A DNA stretch of 10,026 bases from Betaproteobacteria bacterium. Lineage in GTDB: Bacteria > Pseudomonadota > Gammaproteobacteria > Burkholderiales > Thiobacillaceae. The DNA is taken from assembly GCA_020049245.1 (NCBI GenBank), contig JAIFLB010000171.1, positions 1 to 10,026 of the forward strand, in the 5' to 3' direction. Of the stretch, positions 7,373 through 10,026 are shown in pieces. Positions within the stretch are counted from its first letter, which is position 1. Each line of letters opens with the position of its first letter. The translations under genes and the position numbers were made by a program. The notes beneath the pieces are model-generated. The model had not been told where the DNA came from. It worked only from the letters and a program-made list of their open reading frames with translations, and searched no databases.

Positions 7373-8138
7373 GCAGGTTCCGGGGAACTGGAGAAGGTCG
7401 CCAGCAACGCTGAATGAAGTTCAGGAACCGATCAGACCAGAGGTCCGCTTCAACGGCCTTTTTCATCGCGGAAGCCATCAGCACCGGATGCTGAGCCTGG
7501 GCGATCGCCGTGTTCATCAACACGGCGTCGCAGCCCAATTCCATCGCAATCGCTGCATCTGAAGCCGTGCCTACACCGGCATCGACAATCACCGGCACCG
7601 TCAGACGATCAATGATGATCTGCAGATTCCATGGATTCAGGATGCCCATGCCGGAGCCGATCAACGAAGCCAGCGGCATGACCGCAACACAGCCGATGTC
7701 CTGCAGTTGCTTGGCGATGATCGGGTCATCGCTGGTGTAAACCATGACTTTGAAGCCATCCTTGACCAGGACTTCTGCCGCTTTCAGGGTTTCGACCACA
7801 TTCGGGTAGAGGCTTTGCGGATCGCCCAGCACTTCCAGCTTGACCAGGCTATGCCCATCGAGCAGTTCACGCGCCAGACGCAGTGTGCGGATCGCATCAT
7901 CCGCCGTATAGCAGCCGGCGGTGTTCGGCAAATAGGTGAACTGCTTGGGCGGCAGCGCATCAAGCAGACTCGGCTGGCTCGGATCCTGGCCGATATTGGT
8001 GCGGCGGATGGCGACGGTAACAATTTGCGCACCCGATGCGTCAATCGCTGCCCGGGTTTCCTGAAAGTCTTTGTATTTTCCGGTACCAACCAGCAAACGG
8101 GAGTTGAACGGTTGGCCCGCAATGAGTAGTGAGTCCAT
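7269..8138 (-). CDS. thiG: Thiazole synthase ThiG, frame disrupted near the 3' end
   Basis: ThiG condenses deoxyxylulose 5-phosphate, ThiS-thiocarboxylate and dehydroglycine into the thiazole phosphate of thiamine. Residues 1-231 are typical: LLVGTGKY (15-22), the Schiff-base lysine K100 in VKLEVLGD, MPLASLIGSG (154-163), phosphate-binding DAGVGTASDA (186-195) and NTAIA (209-213). The family continues after AVEA with a GR...AGR helix and an ASSP...GLI tail. Here that is absent and 58 unrelated residues (232-289) follow, the last part read from within trmB. The 289-residue length exceeds the usual 255-265 only because of this read-through. An expected-looking tail, TSGLIGS plus stop, sits in another frame at 7421-7444. 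This suggests an out-of-frame deletion of about 60 bp. Activity is doubtful. It lies between thiS and trmB. Identity certain; whether it is a pseudogene or an assembly error is open. Confidence 0.93.
   Translation of the reverse strand: MDSLLIAGQPFNSRLLVGTGKYKDFQETRAAIDASGAQIVTVAIRRTNIGQDPSQPSLLDALPPKQFTYLPNTAGCYTADDAIRTLRLARELLDGHSLVKLEVLGDPQSLYPNVVETLKAAEVLVKDGFKVMVYTSDDPIIAKQLQDIGCVAVMPLASLIGSGMGILNPWNLQIIIDRLTVPVIVDAGVGTASDAAIAMELGCDAVLMNTAIAQAQHPVLMASAMKKAVEADLWSDRFLNFIQRCWRPSPVPRNLHVCTTPAPPDHPSNHTFFCLTCRPHGFRSTESAG
7421..7447 (-). other. Displaced remnant of the ThiG C-terminus and original stop
   Basis: In the trmB frame, the minus strand from 7447 reads R-T-S-G-L-I-G-S and then TGA at 7423-7421. 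This matches the family ending SSPxxGLI(G). Only one nucleotide (7445) separates the last good ThiG codon in the thiG frame (A231, 7448-7446) from the Thr codon at 7444. The missing middle would be about 21 residues by comparison with typical ThiG endings recalled from the family. Confidence 0.65.
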
Positions 8139-8208
8139 GTCGATATTGAACCGGTAAGAAAGAGGGAGGGTAGAAGTGATAGAGGCTCAAAGGGCCGGCT
8201 GAAACAGG

Positions 8209-8412
8209 CTAGCCGCCACCGACCGCGACGACGATCTCGAGTTGGTCTGAATCCACCAGGTTGACTGCCGCATGCTGGCTTCTGGGTACGATTTCGCCAT
8301 TTAGTTCTACCGCGACACGCTTATTGACAAGGTCAAGTTCGAGAAGGAGTTCTGCAACGCTCAAAGGCGATGAAAACGGGCGCTGTTGGCCGTTGATGCT
8401 GAGGGTGATCAC
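8209..8412 (-). CDS. thiS: Sulfur carrier protein ThiS
   Basis: A small ubiquitin-like protein whose C-terminal glycine is adenylated and converted to a thiocarboxylate, which delivers sulfur to ThiG. The 67 residues match the usual length. It begins ITLSINGQQ, has the central VAVELNGEIVPRSQ (33-46), and ends DQLEIVVAVGGG with the essential terminal Gly-Gly. The start is GTG at 8412, with a weak AGG 9 nt upstream. It is the first gene of the minus-strand run, 70 bp before thiG. Only 50 bp separate it from tRNA-Gly on the other strand, which leaves no room for a full TPP riboswitch in the leader. Confidence 0.95.
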   Translation of the reverse strand: MITLSINGQQRPFSSPLSVAELLLELDLVNKRVAVELNGEIVPRSQHAAVNLVDSDQLEIVVAVGGG

Positions 8413-8413
8413 T

Positions 8414-8441
8414 TTGTGGCGCCTGCGAAATCAAGTAGGAT
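8414..8441 (+). promoter_or_regulatory. Possible promoter for tRNA-Gly and tyrS
   Basis: TTGTGG (8414-8419) and TAGGAT (8436-8441) are 16 bp apart, which would start transcription about 15 nt before the tRNA. The match is modest (3/6 and 4/6), so this is a guess supported mainly by position. Confidence 0.3.
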
Positions 8442-8445
8442 TCTA
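8440..8445 (-). promoter_or_regulatory. Possible -10 element for thiS
   Basis: On the minus strand TAGAAT (5 of 6 to TATAAT) lies 27 nt upstream of the thiS GTG. The matching -35 position would fall at the 5' end of the tRNA-Gly gene (around 8463-8468), where no good hexamer is seen. It overlaps the possible tRNA -10 on the other strand. Confidence 0.3.
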
Positions 8446-8446
8446 G

Positions 8447-8467
8447 CCCGCGAGTTTACAACGCGGG
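8447..8467 (+). repeat. Inverted repeat joining the tRNA leader to its 5' acceptor strand
   Basis: CCCGCG (8447-8452) is complementary to CGCGGG (8462-8467) across a 9-nt loop. The right arm covers the first five bases of tRNA-Gly. In the precursor this would compete with the acceptor stem. Confidence 0.5.
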
Positions 8468-8536
8468 TGTAGTTCAATGGTAGAACGGCAGCTTCCCAAG
8501 CTGCATACGTGGGTTCGATTCCCATCACCCGCTCCA
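8463..8536 (+). tRNA. tRNA-Gly (anticodon CCC)
   Basis: A 74-base cloverleaf with encoded CCA. The acceptor stem pairs GCGGGTG with CACCCGC, followed by discriminator T and CCA. D arm GTTC-AATGGTA-GAAC, anticodon stem GCAGC/GCTGC with loop TTCCCAA (anticodon CCC), variable loop ATAC, T arm GTGGG-TTCGATT-CCCAT. It closely resembles E. coli tRNA-Gly(CCC). It reads GGG codons. It is followed after 47 bp by tyrS on the same strand, with no terminator between, so the tRNA and tyrS may share a transcript. Confidence 0.97.
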
Positions 8537-8556
8537 CCTGGTCGTGTTCGGCAGTT

Positions 8557-8571
8557 TTGGGCTTTACCCAA
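8557..8571 (+). repeat. Small hairpin just before tyrS
   Basis: TTGGG (8557-8561) pairs with CCCAA (8567-8571) around the loop CTTTA. It sits 12 nt before the tyrS ATG and next to the weak AGG ribosome-binding sequence at 8576-8578. There is no T-run, so it is unlikely to be a terminator. Confidence 0.35.
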
Positions 8572-8583
8572 GCACAGGTCCGC

Positions 8584-9795
8584 ATGCCAAAGACACAGCC
8601 ATCTATCGAAGAATCCTTGGAAATCATCAAACGAGGTTGCGACGACTTGCTCGTCGAATCTGAGTTGGTCGAGAAACTCAAGTCGGGGCGACCCTTACGC
8701 GTCAAGGCGGGCTTTGACCCCACCGCTCCGGATTTACATCTTGGCCATGCTGTTTTGCTGAACAAGATGCGGCAATTGCAGGATCTTGGACATCAGGCTG
8801 TTTTTCTCATTGGAGACTTCACCGGCATGATTGGCGATCCGACCGGCAAGAATGCGACTCGCCCGCCGTTGACGCCGGAGCAGGTTGAAGAGAACGCGCG
8901 GACTTATCAGGCACAGGTTTACAAGATCCTCGATCCGGAAAAAACTGAGGTCGAATTCAACTCGCGCTGGATGGGGGCCATGTCCGCAGCTGACATGATC
9001 AAGTTGGCGGCAACCCATACTGTTGCTCGCATGTTGGAGCGAGACGATTTTTCCAAACGGTATGCGGGTGGACAACCTATTGCCATCCACGAATTTCTGT
9101 ATCCGTTGATCCAGGGTTATGACTCGGTTGCATTAAAAGCAGACCTTGAGCTCGGTGGTACGGATCAAAAGTTCAACCTGCACATGGGGCGAGAGTTGCA
9201 GCGCCACTATCGTCAGCCCTCCCAGTGCATTCTGACCATGCCTTTGCTAGAGGGTTTGGATGGCGTCAACAAGATGTCCAAGTCACTGGGTAACTATGTC
9301 GGCATCACGGATGCGCCAACGGAGCAGTTCGGTAAATTGATGTCAGTTTCTGATACCTTGATGTGGCGCTATATCGAGTTGCTCTCATTTGAACCGCTCG
9401 TGGTCATAAAACAGTGGCAGCGAGAAGTCGAAGAAGGAAGGAATCCGCGTGACATCAAGGTCATGTTCGCGCAGGAGATCATTACCCGGTTCCATGACGC
9501 TGAGGCGGCCAGAATGGCGCTGGAGGACTTCGAGTCACGTTTCCGGCAGGGCGGCATCCCCGACGATATTGAAGAGTTCAGTTTTGAGACGCCAATTGGC
9601 GGTTTGGTCATTACCCAGGCCCTCAAGATGGCGGGATTGGTGCCCAGTACTTCAGAAGCCATGCGTTCAATTGCAGGCGGTGGCGTTAAGTTGGATGGTG
9701 AGAAAGTGGTAGATAAAGGCTTATTGATGAAAAAAGGCGATTCGGTTGTTGCTCAAGTTGGGAAAAGACGGTTTGCTCGGATCTCGTTCAGGTAG
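8584..9795 (+). CDS. tyrS: Tyrosyl-tRNA synthetase
   Basis: Charges tRNA-Tyr with tyrosine in the cytoplasm. The 403 residues contain the class I signatures: KAGFDPTAPDLHLGH (41-55, with the HIGH motif as HLGH) and KMSKS (230-234). LGGTDQKFN (190-198) and the tyrosine-pocket region around 160-182 are present. The C-terminal 340-400 region (IAGGGVKLDGEKV) is the S4 RNA-binding domain. HLGH with a KMRQLQDLGH helix places it with the TyrZ-like class rather than the E. coli TyrS class. The frame is open from 8509, inside the tRNA, but the ATG at 8584 gives the normal N-terminus and has AGG five nt upstream. It lies between tRNA-Gly and the rRNA promoter. The gene appears complete. Confidence 0.98.
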   Translation: MPKTQPSIEESLEIIKRGCDDLLVESELVEKLKSGRPLRVKAGFDPTAPDLHLGHAVLLNKMRQLQDLGHQAVFLIGDFTGMIGDPTGKNATRPPLTPEQVEENARTYQAQVYKILDPEKTEVEFNSRWMGAMSAADMIKLAATHTVARMLERDDFSKRYAGGQPIAIHEFLYPLIQGYDSVALKADLELGGTDQKFNLHMGRELQRHYRQPSQCILTMPLLEGLDGVNKMSKSLGNYVGITDAPTEQFGKLMSVSDTLMWRYIELLSFEPLVVIKQWQREVEEGRNPRDIKVMFAQEIITRFHDAEAARMALEDFESRFRQGGIPDDIEEFSFETPIGGLVITQALKMAGLVPSTSEAMRSIAGGGVKLDGEKVVDKGLLMKKGDSVVAQVGKRRFARISFR

Positions 9796-9828
9796 CTAAC
9801 CCATTGAATTGATAAGATTTATGTGGGT

Positions 9829-9881
9829 TGTGTAAAAAACTTGAAATAAACGCTTGACGGTCAGAAAACGCTCCTTATAAT
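9829..9881 (+). promoter_or_regulatory. rRNA operon promoter (P1-like) with A/T-rich upstream element
   Basis: TTGACG (-35, 9854-9859) and a perfect TATAAT (-10, 9876-9881) are 16 bp apart. They are preceded by an A-rich tract (9832-9851) like an UP element and followed by a GC-rich discriminator (GCCGGTC). This is the architecture of strong, growth-rate- and ppGpp-controlled rRNA promoters. Transcription should start near 9888. Confidence 0.9.
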
Positions 9882-9890
9882 GCCGGTCTC

Positions 9891-9914
9891 TCGCTGCAGC
9901 AACAAACGCAGCGA
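9891..9914 (+). promoter_or_regulatory. boxB-like stem-loop of the rRNA leader
   Basis: TCGCTGC (9891-9897) and GCAGCGA (9908-9914) form a perfect 7-bp stem with a 10-nt loop, a few nt after the predicted start site and 26 nt before boxA. The boxB-then-boxA order is that of E. coli rrn antitermination leaders. Confidence 0.65.
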
Positions 9915-9939
9915 AATGGCAAAAAACGTAACAAAATCA

Positions 9940-9950
9940 GTTCTTTAACA
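9940..9950 (+). promoter_or_regulatory. boxA antitermination element
   Basis: GTTCTTTAACA closely matches boxA (TGCTCTTTAACA), the NusB/NusE binding site in pre-rRNA that prevents premature Rho-dependent termination. Confidence 0.85.
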
Positions 9951-10026
9951 AATCACTTACAGCCTTAAGGTGTGGGCATTGGGTTAAGCCAATTCATGGA
10001 GGATTCAGGTCTGAAGTGAAGGAGCG

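Larger units (their letters stand above)
9888..10026 (+). other. 5' leader of a ribosomal RNA operon (16S not reached)
   Basis: The stretch from the predicted start site to the window end contains a boxB-like hairpin, boxA, and an AAGGTGTGGGC sequence that resembles the leader before 16S rRNA in betaproteobacteria. It also has a small inverted repeat ATTGG/CCAAT (9978-9982 with 9989-9993). The conserved 16S start (AGAGTTTGATC) is not present, so mature 16S should begin beyond the right edge. No gene is seen in 9796-10026. Confidence 0.8.

Noticed and set aside
8139..8208. TPP riboswitch or second promoter before thiG
   Set aside because: The 70-bp gap is too short and no THI-box core could be seen.
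9798..9829. AACCCA/TGGGTT inverted repeat after tyrS as a terminator
   Set aside because: Only 6 bp with a 20-nt loop and no T-run following.
10000..10026. Start of 16S rRNA at the window edge
   Set aside because: The conserved AGAGTTTGATC start is not present; the sequence is still leader.

Overview
The window looks like a betaproteobacterial chromosome segment, probably from the Nitrosomonadales/Rhodocyclales side. The grounds are the thiS-thiG-trmB gene order, tyrS lying immediately before a ribosomal RNA operon, the boxA-bearing rRNA leader, and the style of the proteins (AlaRS, TrmB, HLGH-type TyrRS). The placement comes from recognised families and gene order, not from a search. No insertion sequence, phage gene or CRISPR array is visible, and coding is dense, with no gene-free stretch over about 230 bp.

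Layout, minus strand, read right to left from 8412 to 1: thiS (sulfur carrier), thiG (thiazole synthase, 3' end damaged), trmB (tRNA m7G46 methyltransferase), alaS (alanyl-tRNA synthetase), a 553-residue protein of unknown function 16 bp after alaS, a sigma-54-dependent NtrC-type response regulator, and the 5' third of a GspE/PilB-like ATPase that runs off the left edge. The first four are housekeeping genes. The last three look like an accessory regulatory module: a sigma-54 activator followed by an ATPase whose N-terminus carries the two-motif MshEN pattern known to bind cyclic di-GMP.

Layout, plus strand, from 8463 rightward: tRNA-Gly(CCC), tyrS, then a strong rRNA-type promoter, a boxB-like hairpin and boxA. 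The window ends inside the rRNA leader, before 16S rRNA begins. The thiS and tRNA-Gly genes diverge from a gap of only 50 bp, so their promoters must be interleaved.

The strongest anomaly is in thiG. The reading frame is normal to about residue 231, then loses the conserved C-terminal segment and continues with 58 unrelated residues into trmB. The expected ThiG C-terminus (TSGLIGS and a stop) is present one nucleotide away in another frame. This points to an out-of-frame deletion of roughly 60 bp, real or an assembly error. The second point of interest is the regulator plus MshEN-ATPase pair, with a four-unit 12-bp tandem repeat in the ATPase linker and an uncharacterised upstream protein. 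I did not find clear evidence for a wholly new system.
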